Assembly: GCF_001294625.1 (NCBI RefSeq)
Contig: NZ_CP012677.1
Coordinates: 1,736,001-1,800,000, forward strand
Direction: 5' to 3'
Origin: Arthrobacter alpinus
GTDB taxonomy: Bacteria > Actinomycetota > Actinomycetes > Actinomycetales > Micrococcaceae
DNA: 64,000 nt
Below the pieces are notes generated by a model. That model searched no databases and had not been told where the DNA came from. It saw nothing but the letters and a program-made list of their open reading frames with translations. The translations under genes and the position numbers were made by a program. Below are positions 1 to 8,789 of this stretch, in pieces. Position 1 is the stretch's first letter; each line of letters opens with the position of its first letter.

Positions 1-136
1 TCTTCTGCTTGCGGAACATCATGAAGATGACGACCCCAAACAAGGCAAACAGTATATAATTCATGGGCTGAAAACCGCCGGACGCGGGGGCCGTACCTTC
101 GGCCAAGATACTACTCAGGGTCACAACAATTTCCAT
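1..136 (-). CDS. yajC: Preprotein translocase subunit YajC, partial (3' end outside window)
   Basis: The readable N-terminus is about 45 residues: a short extracytoplasmic stretch, one hydrophobic segment (NYILFALFGVVIFMMF) and then a basic Arg-Lys-Gln-Lys stop-transfer. This is the YajC layout, a single-span accessory subunit of the SecDF-YajC complex that assists Sec-dependent export. The gene lies just downstream of ruvB on the same strand, as in most actinobacteria, where secD and secF follow. The ATG at 134-136 is the only good start. The rest of the gene runs off the left edge, so the cytoplasmic tail is not visible. Confidence 0.8.
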   Translation of the reverse strand, partial: MEIVVTLSSILAEGTAPASGGFQPMNYILFALFGVVIFMMFRKQK

Positions 137-253
137 TCCTGTTGACTAGTGGTGTTTACCGGGCGCGAGGACGTGCCGGATGTGGTTACAGTCTAAGGGG
201 TTAAACTGGGTGTCAGGCGTTAATCAAGGAACGACTGGCCGATTTGGGAGGCG

Positions 254-1381
254 CTAGCGATCCCGTTCCTCATATTCCTCGTCGTTAAACGGCAGCATGG
301 CAGCAGCGACTGCGTTGCCTGGCATTTTCAGGCCAAGGTGTTCCCAAGCCGCCGGCATGGCTATGCGGCCACGTGGTGTACGCCCCAACAGCCCTTCACG
401 AACCAGGAACGGTTCAGCCACGGTTTCGACAGTCTCGGGCTCCTCCCCCACAGCAATAGCCAGGGTGGACAAGCCGACAGGGCCGCCATTGAACTTGCTC
501 ACCAATGCCATGAGAACCGAGCGGTCCAGACGGTCCAGTCCGCGAACGTCCACCTCATACATGTCCAGGGCCGCCGACGCAGTGCGGGCATCGATGGTTT
601 CCATGCCATGCACCAGCGCCCAGTCACGAACGCGGCGCAGCAGGCGGTTGGCGATACGTGGCGTGCCGCGTGAGCGGCCAGCAATCTCCGCAAATCCAGC
701 GCTCGTCAATTTCAGCTCAAGCATCCCCGCCGAACGTCGCAAGACCAGTTCAATCTCCGCCACGGAGTAAAACTCCAAGTGGCCGGTGAACCCGAACCTG
801 TCCCGCAGCGGGCCGGGCAACAACCCCGCACGGGTGGTGGCTCCCACCAGTGTGAAGGGCGGCAGCTCCAAAGGGATGGCCGTGGCCCCTGCCCCCTTGC
901 CAACAATGATGTCGACGCGAAAGTCCTCCATCGCCATATAGAGCATTTCCTCGGCGGGGCGGGACATTCTGTGGATCTCATCTAAAAACAAGACTTCACC
1001 CTCCGAAAGGGAGGACAAAATGGCCGCCAAATCGCCCGCGTGCTGGATGGCCGGGCCGGAGCTTATCCGTAGGGGTGCGTTCATTTCGGCGGCGATAATC
1101 ATGGCCAACGTTGTCTTGCCCAGGCCAGGGGGGCCCGACATCAACACATGGTCGGCGCTGCGGCCGCGGATCCTGGAGGCTGCCAGGACGAGGGAGAGCT
1201 GCTTGCGTACGCGTTCCTGGCCAACAAAGTCATCGAGGTTTTTGGGGCGAAGGGCAGCTTCGAGTTCGCGCTCCTCAGGTGCGGGCACGGGGGCCAGCTC
1301 AGCGGCGGGGTGAGGGGCGCCCGTACCACCTCCCAAGGAGATCTGGCCCGGCAGCAGGCCATCGTCATTCATCGCAGCCAT
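254..1381 (-). CDS. ruvB: Holliday junction branch migration DNA helicase RuvB
   Basis: 375-residue AAA+ motor that drives branch migration of Holliday junctions together with RuvA. Walker A GPPGLGKT lies at about residues 83-90 and Walker B DEIH at about 134-137. An arginine-finger region ([18 protein letters not shown]) and a C-terminal winged-helix domain (RTPRGR near the end) follow. About 40 N-terminal residues precede the conserved core ([13 protein letters not shown]), typical of actinobacterial RuvB. Its ATG is 3 bases after the ruvA stop, so the two are probably translationally coupled. A second in-frame ATG nine bases downstream is also possible. No clear SOS box was seen. Confidence 0.97.
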   Translation of the reverse strand: MAAMNDDGLLPGQISLGGGTGAPHPAAELAPVPAPEERELEAALRPKNLDDFVGQERVRKQLSLVLAASRIRGRSADHVLMSGPPGLGKTTLAMIIAAEMNAPLRISSGPAIQHAGDLAAILSSLSEGEVLFLDEIHRMSRPAEEMLYMAMEDFRVDIIVGKGAGATAIPLELPPFTLVGATTRAGLLPGPLRDRFGFTGHLEFYSVAEIELVLRRSAGMLELKLTSAGFAEIAGRSRGTPRIANRLLRRVRDWALVHGMETIDARTASAALDMYEVDVRGLDRLDRSVLMALVSKFNGGPVGLSTLAIAVGEEPETVETVAEPFLVREGLLGRTPRGRIAMPAAWEHLGLKMPGNAVAAAMLPFNDEEYEERDR

Positions 1382-1384
1382 GGA

Positions 1385-2017
1385 CTAGCGCATCCGGCTC
1401 GACTGGCGGGCACCGTCTTGGCCCAGCCAGCGTAAAGTGGCCCGCAGGATTGCCGCCACGCTTTGGCCCTCCGCAAGCTCCGGCTCGGCCGCGATGGCCG
1501 CGTCAATACTCTTGAGGGCATCTTTTTCGTTCCAGCCCAGGCTTGTCATGGCTGCCACCACCTGGTCCTTCCATTCCATGGCGACGGCGGCGGGCGCCTG
1601 GGATACGCCAACGCCTGTGGGGACCAGCTTGCCCTTGAGCTCCAAGACAATCCGCCCAGCCACTTTCGGGCCCACGCCGGGGACTTTCGTGAATGCCTTG
1701 CCGTCACCGTTCGCCACACCGATCCGGATACTCTCGGGCTCGAGCACCGCCAGGATGGCAAGAGCCAGCCGGGGTCCAATACCACTGACACTGAGCAGGA
1801 CGTCAAAGACTTCACGTTCTTGGACGTCGGCAAACCCGTATAGGGTCATGGAGTCTTCACGGACGATCATAGACGTGGTCAGACTTGTCTCCTCCCCCAG
1901 CCTGAGGCCACCGAGTGTCTTTGGTGTGGCATGGACAAGCATGCCAACACCGTTGACGTCGATCACGGCCTGGGCAAGGGAAAGATGTGCCACCGGCCCG
2001 CGGACAAAACTGATCAT
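1385..2017 (-). CDS. ruvA: Holliday junction branch migration complex subunit RuvA
   Basis: 210-residue junction-binding subunit that forms tetramers on the four-way junction and loads RuvB. The N-terminal OB fold begins MISFVRGPV. Helix-hairpin-helix motifs are visible as VSGIGPRLALAIL and VPGVGPKVAGRIV, followed by a flexible linker and the C-terminal UBA-like domain that contacts RuvB. An in-frame ATG 18 bases upstream adds six residues, but the ATG at 2017 has AGGAG eight bases before it and gives the family's usual Met-Ile start. The ruvC stop is 77 bases upstream. Confidence 0.96.
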   Translation of the reverse strand: MISFVRGPVAHLSLAQAVIDVNGVGMLVHATPKTLGGLRLGEETSLTTSMIVREDSMTLYGFADVQEREVFDVLLSVSGIGPRLALAILAVLEPESIRIGVANGDGKAFTKVPGVGPKVAGRIVLELKGKLVPTGVGVSQAPAAVAMEWKDQVVAAMTSLGWNEKDALKSIDAAIAAEPELAEGQSVAAILRATLRWLGQDGARQSSRMR

Positions 2018-2094
2018 TGCAACTGCTCCTGACATGCCTCTACCGAACTACCAAACAAGCAACACCCAAGTGTATCGAACATACATACTAACAA

Positions 2095-2682
2095 CTAGCT
2101 CCATGTGGCGCCCGGCTTTTCTTTGTTCTTCGTGACCCGCGCCTTCGTCTCGGCGTCGCGCCACAACTGTTGTGCCGCCGTCGTGCCCTGTTTATCCGGC
2201 GAGAACGCGTTTCCGCTGCGCCAGGCATGGGCAATGGCCAGGGCCAGTGCGTCGGCGGCGTCCGCTGGCCGGGGAGCCTCGGAGAGGCGCAAAAGTCTGG
2301 TGACCATGGCGGTCACCGACGCCTTGTCCGCCCGCCCATTGCCTGTCACGGCCGCCTTGACTTCCGACGGCGTGTGCATCGCCACCGGAATCCCGCGCCT
2401 GGCCGCCGCAACCATGACAACTCCCGACACTTGGGCGACGCCCATGACGGTGCTGAGGTTTGTCTGGGCAAAGACCCGTTCGATCGCCAAAACGTCTGGC
2501 CTAAACGCCTCCAACCACTGGTCAACGGCATCTGCGATCACCAGCAGCCGGGCGTCCAACAACAATTCATGCGAGCTACCCACCACCCCCACGCCCACCA
2601 GGGTGGCCGTACGGTTGGGGGCGACATCTACCACGCCCAGACCGCAACGGGTCAGGCCCGGGTCGACGCCCAGGACACGCAG
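2095..2682 (-). CDS. ruvC: Crossover junction endodeoxyribonuclease RuvC, apparently CTG start
   Basis: Holliday junction resolvase of the RNase H fold, acting with RuvAB. The first conventional start in frame (GTG at 2634) would remove the first beta strand and the catalytic aspartate in [10 protein letters not shown]. That motif is encoded in frame immediately upstream, back to a CTG codon at 2680-2682, read as (M)RVLGVDPG. No ATG, GTG or TTG lies between this motif and the in-frame TGA further upstream. A purine-rich AGAGGA lies 6 bases before the CTG, inside the 3' end of yebC, whose TAG ends at 2685. Other acidic motifs are intact ([23 protein letters not shown]). The C-terminus is Lys/Gln rich. 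A CTG start is my inference; a sequence change at that codon is the alternative. Confidence 0.85.
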   Translation of the reverse strand: MRVLGVDPGLTRCGLGVVDVAPNRTATLVGVGVVGSSHELLLDARLLVIADAVDQWLEAFRPDVLAIERVFAQTNLSTVMGVAQVSGVVMVAAARRGIPVAMHTPSEVKAAVTGNGRADKASVTAMVTRLLRLSEAPRPADAADALALAIAHAWRSGNAFSPDKQGTTAAQQLWRDAETKARVTKNKEKPGATWS

Positions 2683-2684
2683 CG

Positions 2685-3440
2685 CTAGTCCTCTTCGAGC
2701 GCGGCAAGGACCTCCGCGCTGATGTCGGCGTTGGTGTAGATGTTCTGGACGTCGTCAAGGTCTTCCAGTGCATCGTAGAGTTTCATGAACTTGCCGGCGT
2801 GCTCCACGTCGAGTTCAACCCGCATCGAGGGGACAAAGCCGGCCTCATCGGTTTCATATTCGATGCCAGCCTCAGCGAGGGCGGCACGAATGGCGGGCAG
2901 GTCCGCAGTGTCACAGACAATCTCAAAGTTCTCGCCCTCGTCCTTGACTTCCTCGGCCCCGGCTTCCAGCACGGCCATGAGCAGGTCGTCCTCGGTGAGG
3001 CCATTCTTGGGCAATCCAACAATGCCCTTGCGGGTGAACATGTACGCCACCGAGCCGGGGTCGCCCATGTTGCCGCCATTGCGTCCCACGGCCAGACGAA
3101 CCTCGGAAGCGGCACGGTTCTTATTGTCTGTGAGGCACTCGATCAGGATCGCCGTGCCCTGGGGTCCGTAGCCTTCGTACATGATGGTCTGGTACTCCAC
3201 GGCCTCGCCGAGTAGGCCTGCGCCACGCTTGATGGCACGCTCAATGTTGTCCGCCGGCACGGAGGTTTTCTTGGCCTTGGTGACAGCCAATTCCAGTGCC
3301 GGGTTGCCTTGGAGGTCAGCTCCGCCACCGCGGGCGGCAACTTCAATAGTTTTGATCAGTTTGGCGAAGGACTTCGCGCGGCGGCTGTCAAGAATCGCTT
3401 TTTTGTGCTTGGTTGTTGCCCATTTGGAGTGGCCTGACAT
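2685..3440 (-). CDS. yebC: YebC/PmpR family regulatory protein
   Basis: 251-residue TACO1/YebC family protein. It starts [14 protein letters not shown], the family signature, and ends with the acidic domain typical of the group. Members act as transcriptional regulators (PmpR) or, as shown more recently, in translation of proline-rich stretches; the sequence alone does not decide which. It lies between pdxT and ruvC, the usual actinobacterial position. Only 2 bases separate its stop from the pdxT end/start region on one side and from the ruvC CTG on the other, so all of these probably share one transcript. Length is normal. Confidence 0.95.
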   Translation of the reverse strand: MSGHSKWATTKHKKAILDSRRAKSFAKLIKTIEVAARGGGADLQGNPALELAVTKAKKTSVPADNIERAIKRGAGLLGEAVEYQTIMYEGYGPQGTAILIECLTDNKNRAASEVRLAVGRNGGNMGDPGSVAYMFTRKGIVGLPKNGLTEDDLLMAVLEAGAEEVKDEGENFEIVCDTADLPAIRAALAEAGIEYETDEAGFVPSMRVELDVEHAGKFMKLYDALEDLDDVQNIYTNADISAEVLAALEED

Positions 3441-3442
3441 GG

Positions 3443-4165
3443 TTACGCTTCTCCTCTAATCATTCGGATAAACAGTTCATGGATGCGGCGCTCACCCGTC
3501 ACTTCCGGGTGGAACGAAGTGGCCAACAAATGCTGTGAACGAACGGCTACCGCACGGACTTCTGCCACAATTCTATCGTTTTGTGCCCCTGCCTGCGTTG
3601 CGCCCTCCGTGGCAGCGCGCTTTTCCACACTGGCCAGCACCTGCACCGACGCTCCGACCCGCTCCACCCAGGGCGCCCGGATGAAGACCGCGTGGACAGG
3701 GGTTTCGGCCTCCCCTACGGGGGCAAGCCCCGTAAAGTCCAGGGCCGTTTCAAAGGAATCGACCTGCCGGCCAAACGCGTTGCGTCGGACCGTAATATCC
3801 AGCCCGCCCAGTGTTTGCTGGGCGTTGCCGTCCCTGTCCTTGGCAGGATCGGCGATCTCGTTGGCGAGCAAGATCATGCCGGCGCAGCTGCCATACACGG
3901 GCAACCCTGCGGCTATGCGATCACGCAACGGATCGCGCAGGCCAAAGATCCGGGTCAGCTTGTCGATGGTGGTCGATTCGCCGCCGGGCAGGATCAAGCC
4001 GTCCACGGCAGCCAATTCGGACGGGCGCCGGACGCTGGTCACCGCCGCGCCGCACGCTTGAACCGCCCGGGCGTGTTCGCGCACGTCGCCCTGCAGGGCC
4101 AAAATGCCTATCAGCGGCTGTTTGCGGGTGGTGGATGACTGGTTTTCGGGGTTGTTCTCGCTCAC
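3443..4165 (-). CDS. pdxT: Pyridoxal 5'-phosphate synthase glutaminase subunit PdxT
   Basis: 240-residue class I glutamine amidotransferase that supplies ammonia to PdxS for PLP synthesis. Visible motifs are [11 protein letters not shown] at the N-terminus, LPGGESTT, the nucleophile-elbow cysteine in YGSCAGM (about residue 94) and the C-terminal His-Pro-Glu of SFHPEVTGE. The open frame extends far upstream (to 4900), but that part is the antisense of asnB. The GTG at 4163-4165 gives the normal length. A glutamine/alanine-rich insert ([15 protein letters not shown]) lies late in the protein. The pdxS partner is not adjacent: it is 4.6 kb away beyond asnB, a GNAT gene and a pseudogene. Confidence 0.93.
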   Translation of the reverse strand: MSENNPENQSSTTRKQPLIGILALQGDVREHARAVQACGAAVTSVRRPSELAAVDGLILPGGESTTIDKLTRIFGLRDPLRDRIAAGLPVYGSCAGMILLANEIADPAKDRDGNAQQTLGGLDITVRRNAFGRQVDSFETALDFTGLAPVGEAETPVHAVFIRAPWVERVGASVQVLASVEKRAATEGATQAGAQNDRIVAEVRAVAVRSQHLLATSFHPEVTGERRIHELFIRMIRGEA

Positions 4166-4297
4166 TTTCCCATCATAGGTGGGCGCAATCTCACACGATG
4201 CACTTCTGGCACTCGCCGCACCTCTTGGCGGGGTGCCAAGCCACAAGCCGGTAGCATTGTGCGAGGACTGACGTACTAAAGATGAGGTAAACCAAGT

Positions 4298-6982
4298 ATG
4301 TGCGGAATCGCCGGTTACTACGGTTACGGGACAGATGAAACGCTCCTGCAGGAGATGAACGCGTGCATTGTGCACCGCGGCCCCGACGGTGAGGGCATCT
4401 ACACGCATGGCAACGTGGGACTGGCGCACCGCCGCCTGTCCATCATCGACGTGGCCCACGGCCAGGAACCCATGTATAGCGCGGACGGTGAAACCGTGCT
4501 CGTCTACAACGGTGAGGTCTACAACTACCTTGACCTGCGTGCAGAGCTTGAGGCCCTGGGCAGGACGTTCAGCACCAAGTCCGACACCGAGGTGGTCCTC
4601 CAATCCTACGAGGAGTGGGGTGACGCCGCGTTCGATAAGTTCAACGGCATGTTTGGCTTTGCCATCCACGACCGCAAGAACAACCGTCTGGTCCTGGCGC
4701 GCGACCACTTCGGTATCAAGCCGCTGTACTACGCCACCGCTGGCACGGCACAGGCCCCCACCTTGCTGTTTGGCTCGGAGATCAAGCCGCTGCTGGCCGC
4801 GTCCAAGATCGACACGGCCGTCAATGAGCGGATCCTGTTCCGCTACCTGCAGTTCCGCATCCATGATGAGGAAGCAGAAACCTTCTTTGAAGGCGTCCAC
4901 AAGCTCATGCCCGGTGAGAAGCTGGTCCTGAGCACGGTGGACAGCGAAGCCGGTCCCGCCGGCACCATCACCATCTGCCCGTACACCCGGTTCAAAGAAG
5001 AACTGGCCGAACTGGCCAAGATCGAGACCCCCTACTCACAGGCGGTCATTGCCGAGTACCGGGAGCGGTTCACCGAGGGCGTGCGCCTGCGCCTTCAGTC
5101 AGAGGTCCCGGTCGGGACCGCACTGTCGGGCGGACTGGACTCCTCCGCCGTCGTCGTGACCATCAACAAGCTCATGCAGGAGAAAGCCGCGGCCACCGAT
5201 TCACTCGGTGCGCAGCAGCAGACGTTCTCCGCGGTGTTCCCGAACTCGCTCAATGACGAGGAAAAGTACGCCGACGCCGTGCTGGCCCGCTGCGAGGGCA
5301 ATGTCATCAGCCACAAGATCCGCCCGCAAGCCTCCGAGTTCGTGCAGGACCTGGAGGACTTTGTGCGCACCATGGAAGAGCCCATCATCTCCTCCGGCCC
5401 ATACGCCCAGTACCAGGTCATGCGTGAGGCCTCCAAGCACGTCAAAGTCCTCCTTGACGGCCAAGGTGCCGACGAGATGATGGCCGGCTACATCCCGTAC
5501 TATTTCGCGTACCTGCGCCAGCTGAAGAAGAACGGCCAGAACACCAAGCTAGCCAAGGAACTCGTTTCAAGCTCGGACATCTTGTTCCGCCTGGCCCGGT
5601 TCCGCATCCAGGGCGCCCTGACCTTCAAGAAGGCCGCCGGGATCACCCCGCTATTGAACAAAAAGTTCACGGCCAAGTACAAGTCCGAGACGTTCTCCAA
5701 TATCCCGGACAACCTGAAGCTACGCCTCATTGACGACCTCTTCCACAAGTCCTTGCCGGCCGTGCTCCGCTACGAGGACAAGAACACCATGCGTTTCTCC
5801 CTGGAAGGCCGTGTGCCCTTCCTGGACAAGGAAGTGGTGAAGTTCCTCTTCAGCCTCTCCGATGAGTCCATCATCAAGGGCGGCTGGAACAAGCGCATCC
5901 TCCGGGACGCCACCCGCGAACTGTTGCCGGAAATGATCAGCAACCGCCGCAACAAGATCGGCTTCACCACCCCGGAAGCCGAATGGTTTGGCTTGATGCA
6001 GGAAAAGATCTACGAAATCTTCCTTTCCTCCTCCTTCGGCTCACGCCCGTACTGGAACCAAGACGCCGTCATTTACGCCTTCGAGGAATACCTCAGCGGC
6101 AAGTCCGCCGGCTCCACCATGGTCTTCTGGCGCCTGATCAACACCGAGCTGTGGCTGCGCGAATTCTTCGACGAGCCGGCCGTCTTGGCAGGCATTGAGG
6201 GCAAGAGCGACTATGTCCCCAACGCCGACAAGAACCTGGACATCACGGTTCCGGACGATGCTGGCACCTTCCGCCGCTACCCGTTGCGCACCGAGGTCTT
6301 CTTCAAGGAAACCGACTTCGACCCCGCCGTCATGAAATACGTCAAGCGCTTCTTCGACGGGCTTCCCGACGCCGGCACAGAGCACCTGGCTGCCACCTCC
6401 GACACCCCGTGGTACTTGTTTGTCTCGGAGAAGATCGTGGCCATGACTCAGGGCCGGTCCATTCCGGTCTGGGACATCAAGGTCTCCAACGCGGCCCGCT
6501 TCTTTAGCAAGTTCGTCACCCGCAACCCCGGCGGCATCGGCCTGGCCAGTCCCTGGTCCATGCAGCTGGCCATCGACGAGGTGGGCCTGCCCCGCATCAT
6601 GTATGCCTCCGCCCGCAGTGTCCTGGGCAAGCTGCAAGGCAAGTCGGGGGTCTTCTACGAGGTGGTGGGGCACAACATCAACGCGATCGACGGTGCCGCC
6701 GGCTACCAGGTGGGCACCTCCACCCACTCGGTGAAATATGCGCCCCTGGACCCCGACGGCGTCGCGGCCCGGCTCAGTGCCCTGGTGAAGGAGCTGGTGC
6801 CGGCCGAATACGCCGCCACCTTCGCCGGGACCGCCATCATGGACGCCAACGACCTCGGCGTGGTGGCCCTGGGCCACGACACCAAGCTGTCCAAGACGGT
6901 GCTGGAAAACATCTTCCGCGACAACCCGCAGGGGCAGACCACCGAGACGACCCCCATGTCGCTGGTGTTCACCCAGAAGTAG
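4298..6982 (+). CDS. asnB: Glutamine-hydrolysing asparagine synthetase fused to a CofE-like domain
   Basis: 894 residues. Residues 1 to about 635 are a complete AsnB. Cys2 (after Met removal the N-terminal nucleophile) starts the class II glutaminase domain, with HRGPDGEG, AHRRLSIID and YNGEVYNY. The ATP-pyrophosphatase SGGLDSS lies near residues 276-282, followed by synthetase motifs (LLDGQGADEMMAGY, RFSLEGRVPFLD). It should convert aspartate, ATP and glutamine to asparagine. Residues from about 650 to 894 are a second domain resembling F420-0:gamma-glutamyl ligase (CofE) family proteins: LFVSEKIVAMTQGR, GIGLASPWSMQLAI, FYEVVGHNINAIDGA, LDPDG and MDANDLGVVALG. No stop, frameshift or internal start separates the two parts. 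The ligase partner substrate is unknown. The gene starts 132 bases from divergent pdxT and ends at a strong hairpin. Confidence 0.92.
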   Translation: MCGIAGYYGYGTDETLLQEMNACIVHRGPDGEGIYTHGNVGLAHRRLSIIDVAHGQEPMYSADGETVLVYNGEVYNYLDLRAELEALGRTFSTKSDTEVVLQSYEEWGDAAFDKFNGMFGFAIHDRKNNRLVLARDHFGIKPLYYATAGTAQAPTLLFGSEIKPLLAASKIDTAVNERILFRYLQFRIHDEEAETFFEGVHKLMPGEKLVLSTVDSEAGPAGTITICPYTRFKEELAELAKIETPYSQAVIAEYRERFTEGVRLRLQSEVPVGTALSGGLDSSAVVVTINKLMQEKAAATDSLGAQQQTFSAVFPNSLNDEEKYADAVLARCEGNVISHKIRPQASEFVQDLEDFVRTMEEPIISSGPYAQYQVMREASKHVKVLLDGQGADEMMAGYIPYYFAYLRQLKKNGQNTKLAKELVSSSDILFRLARFRIQGALTFKKAAGITPLLNKKFTAKYKSETFSNIPDNLKLRLIDDLFHKSLPAVLRYEDKNTMRFSLEGRVPFLDKEVVKFLFSLSDESIIKGGWNKRILRDATRELLPEMISNRRNKIGFTTPEAEWFGLMQEKIYEIFLSSSFGSRPYWNQDAVIYAFEEYLSGKSAGSTMVFWRLINTELWLREFFDEPAVLAGIEGKSDYVPNADKNLDITVPDDAGTFRRYPLRTEVFFKETDFDPAVMKYVKRFFDGLPDAGTEHLAATSDTPWYLFVSEKIVAMTQGRSIPVWDIKVSNAARFFSKFVTRNPGGIGLASPWSMQLAIDEVGLPRIMYASARSVLGKLQGKSGVFYEVVGHNINAIDGAAGYQVGTSTHSVKYAPLDPDGVAARLSALVKELVPAEYAATFAGTAIMDANDLGVVALGHDTKLSKTVLENIFRDNPQGQTTETTPMSLVFTQK

Positions 6983-6992
6983 CTCCAACCCC

Positions 6993-7036
6993 AGCAGGAA
7001 CGACGGCGGAACCCGGATCCCGCCGTCGTTCCTGCT
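6993..7036 (+). terminator. Hairpin terminator after asnB
   Basis: A perfect 17-bp inverted repeat (6993-7009 with 7020-7036) and a 10-base loop lie 10 bases after the asnB stop. The stem contains the CGACGGCGG core also seen in the hairpin between nrdE and nrdF. There is only a short TT after the stem, so termination rather than processing is likely but not certain. Confidence 0.75.
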
Positions 7037-7073
7037 TAATGTCCCAGCCTGTAATACACGACGAAAGACTCTC

Positions 7074-7775
7074 ATGGTCACCCTTGCCGACTGCCAGCGA
7101 ACCCAACATGCCTGGTTCAAGGCGTTGGCGGCTGCCACAGGAGGGCGTTCGTTTAGCACTCACCGGATGGAATGGGTGTGGCTACCACGGACCAAGGAGA
7201 TGCTGTGCATGTTCCCCACGGAAATCAATGAAACGGGGTTGCTGCCAGCCCTGGCCGAGGCCGAACGCCGCGGCGCCGCCGTGGTGGGTGTGTGGCTCAA
7301 TGCCGCCGTGAAGGGCGCCATGCTGGCCGAATACCGTTTCGAGCCGGGGTGGCAGCCCTGGTGGATGACGCTGCCGTTGGACTTGGAGAGGGTGGCGGCG
7401 TCGGGGGACGCTGACACCCGGGTGAGCATCAACAACCCGGCCGGGGAGGTGTGTGTCCTGGAACCCCGCCAGGCCTGGCTTGGCACCGCCCGGGTGGACG
7501 GCGACTGGGCCGGGCAGTCATACGTGTTCATGCCGCCCGCCGAGCGCAAGAAAAACCTGGCCGGCATCTTTGACCTGCAGGTGGCTCCCGAGCACCGCCG
7601 CAAGGGCCTTGGCACGCAGCTGTTGGACAAGCTTTCGGAAACCGCGTTCGACGCCGGCGCCGAACATCTGCTGCTGAACGCCACCCCCGAGGGCCAAAGG
7701 CTATTCAGGAACTACGGATTCGAGCTCATCGGTAAGGGCCAGACCTGGTGGTATCACCTGCCGAGGCAGCCCTGA
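7074..7775 (+). CDS. GNAT family N-acetyltransferase
   Basis: 233 residues. The C-terminal half has the GNAT acetyl-CoA loop, seen as LQVAPEHRRKGLGTQLLDKL, followed by AGAEHLLLNATPEGQRLFRNYGF, the usual last strands. The N-terminal half (about 130 residues) has no motif I recognise. The substrate is unknown. It lies 38 bases after the asnB terminator and has a weak ribosome binding site (GAAAGAC), so it may have its own promoter or depend on read-through. Downstream is the decayed dapA-like gene on the other strand. Confidence 0.8.
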   Translation: MVTLADCQRTQHAWFKALAAATGGRSFSTHRMEWVWLPRTKEMLCMFPTEINETGLLPALAEAERRGAAVVGVWLNAAVKGAMLAEYRFEPGWQPWWMTLPLDLERVAASGDADTRVSINNPAGEVCVLEPRQAWLGTARVDGDWAGQSYVFMPPAERKKNLAGIFDLQVAPEHRRKGLGTQLLDKLSETAFDAGAEHLLLNATPEGQRLFRNYGFELIGKGQTWWYHLPRQP

Positions 7776-7805
7776 GACGCCGTCTCACCTTTGACGGGGC
7801 ACAGG

Positions 7806-8683
7806 CTACGGCTTGATTGCACAGCGCAAAAGCGCGAATTCTTCCTTGGTGGCAGTGGCAAAGGGACCCCGGGGGCCGTCCGTGGAGAGACCCAAACAGT
7901 TTGCAAGGCCGTGGAGCGCCCCCACGGCATGGGGCAACTTCGACAATGCCAAGGCAACGGTTTGCAGGCGGTCCAGTTCGGGGCCTTGGGCGCTTCCGGA
8001 AAGGGCTTTGCGCCACACCTGCACGTAGTGTCCGGCAACAGGGCGGCCATGCCACTATGCCAGGCACCGACGCCGGGCAGTTGGGCAAGCAACTGGACAT
8101 CGGAGCTCAGCCCGATCAAGAACGCGGCACCCACGGAGTCCCGCAACTGCTGTACACGGCCCGCTATGTCCTCCCGCCGCATGGTTTCCTTCACGGCCAC
8201 CACAGTGGCGTTCTCTGCCAGGAACGCGAGGGTTTGGGGTCTGAGGTCGTACCGCGTCTGGAGCGGCTTGTTGTAAAAGCAGACGGGCAGACTGGTACTT
8301 TCAGCCACCGCCGCGAACAGCGACCTAACTTCCCCGTCCGACAACGGCAAATAAGCAAATGGTGCCAGCAAGAGCCCGTTGGGCGTCCTTGGCCAAGTGC
8401 CCCACCTCCCTGGTGGAGGCGGCACTCACCGCTGCATAGACCGGCAACCGTAGTCCACTCGTTTCACCGGCCCTGGCAGCTTCAACTGCCGTTTCCACGA
8501 CGGTATTCCGCTCACCCCGGTCGAAGGTGACCCCTGCCCCGAAGTTGCCAGAACGGTGACCGCCGAAACCCCGGCCGCGGCCGCGTTGCGCACAAGGCCG
8601 GTCAAGGCACCCAGCTTGGGTTCGCCGTCGTGCGTCACGAAGGTGATGGGATAGGCGAGAAGGCCTGTGAATGTCTGTGTCAC
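7806..8683 (-). pseudogene. Dihydrodipicolinate synthase/N-acetylneuraminate lyase family gene, frameshifted
   Basis: A DapA-family (beta/alpha)8 aldolase can be followed across three reading frames. GTG at 8683 begins (M)TQTFTGLLAYPITF and continues to SAVTVLATSG. A shift near 8537-8541 moves to GVTFDRGERNTVVE and onward. A shift near 8381-8384 moves to NGLLLAPFAYLPLSDGEV, with the family's Schiff-base lysine region VVAVKETMRRED and YNKP. A last shift near 8036-8040 moves to VQVWRKALSG, ending at a stop at 7806. Three independent indels argue for real decay rather than a sequencing error, although some lie in runs of G or C. The natural substrate cannot be told. The gene sits between pdxS and the asnB region. 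Confidence 0.85.
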
Positions 8684-8717
8684 TAGGAAGCTCCCTAGGA
8701 GAAGGAAAGTGTGCACA

Positions 8718-8763
8718 GCGTAAACAGTTGAGGGAGAAATGAATCTCCCTCAACTGTTTACGC
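8718..8763 (-). terminator. Perfect 20-bp inverted repeat downstream of pdxS
   Basis: Bases 8718-8737 and 8744-8763 are perfect complements with a 6-base loop, 27 bases after the pdxS stop. Position fits a terminator of pdxS, but there is no T run on either side. It also lies just upstream of the decayed dapA-like gene's start. Confidence 0.65.
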
Positions 8764-8789
8764 AGGAGGCGATACGGGGTTGGTAGGTG

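Noticed and set aside
2066..2092. Possible LexA box (CGAAC... near ATACATAC) upstream of ruvAB
   Set aside because: Only one half-site matches; the second half does not show GTTCG.
4166..4900. N-terminal extension of pdxT open frame
   Set aside because: It is antisense to asnB and lacks PdxT similarity; GTG at 4165 gives the normal protein.
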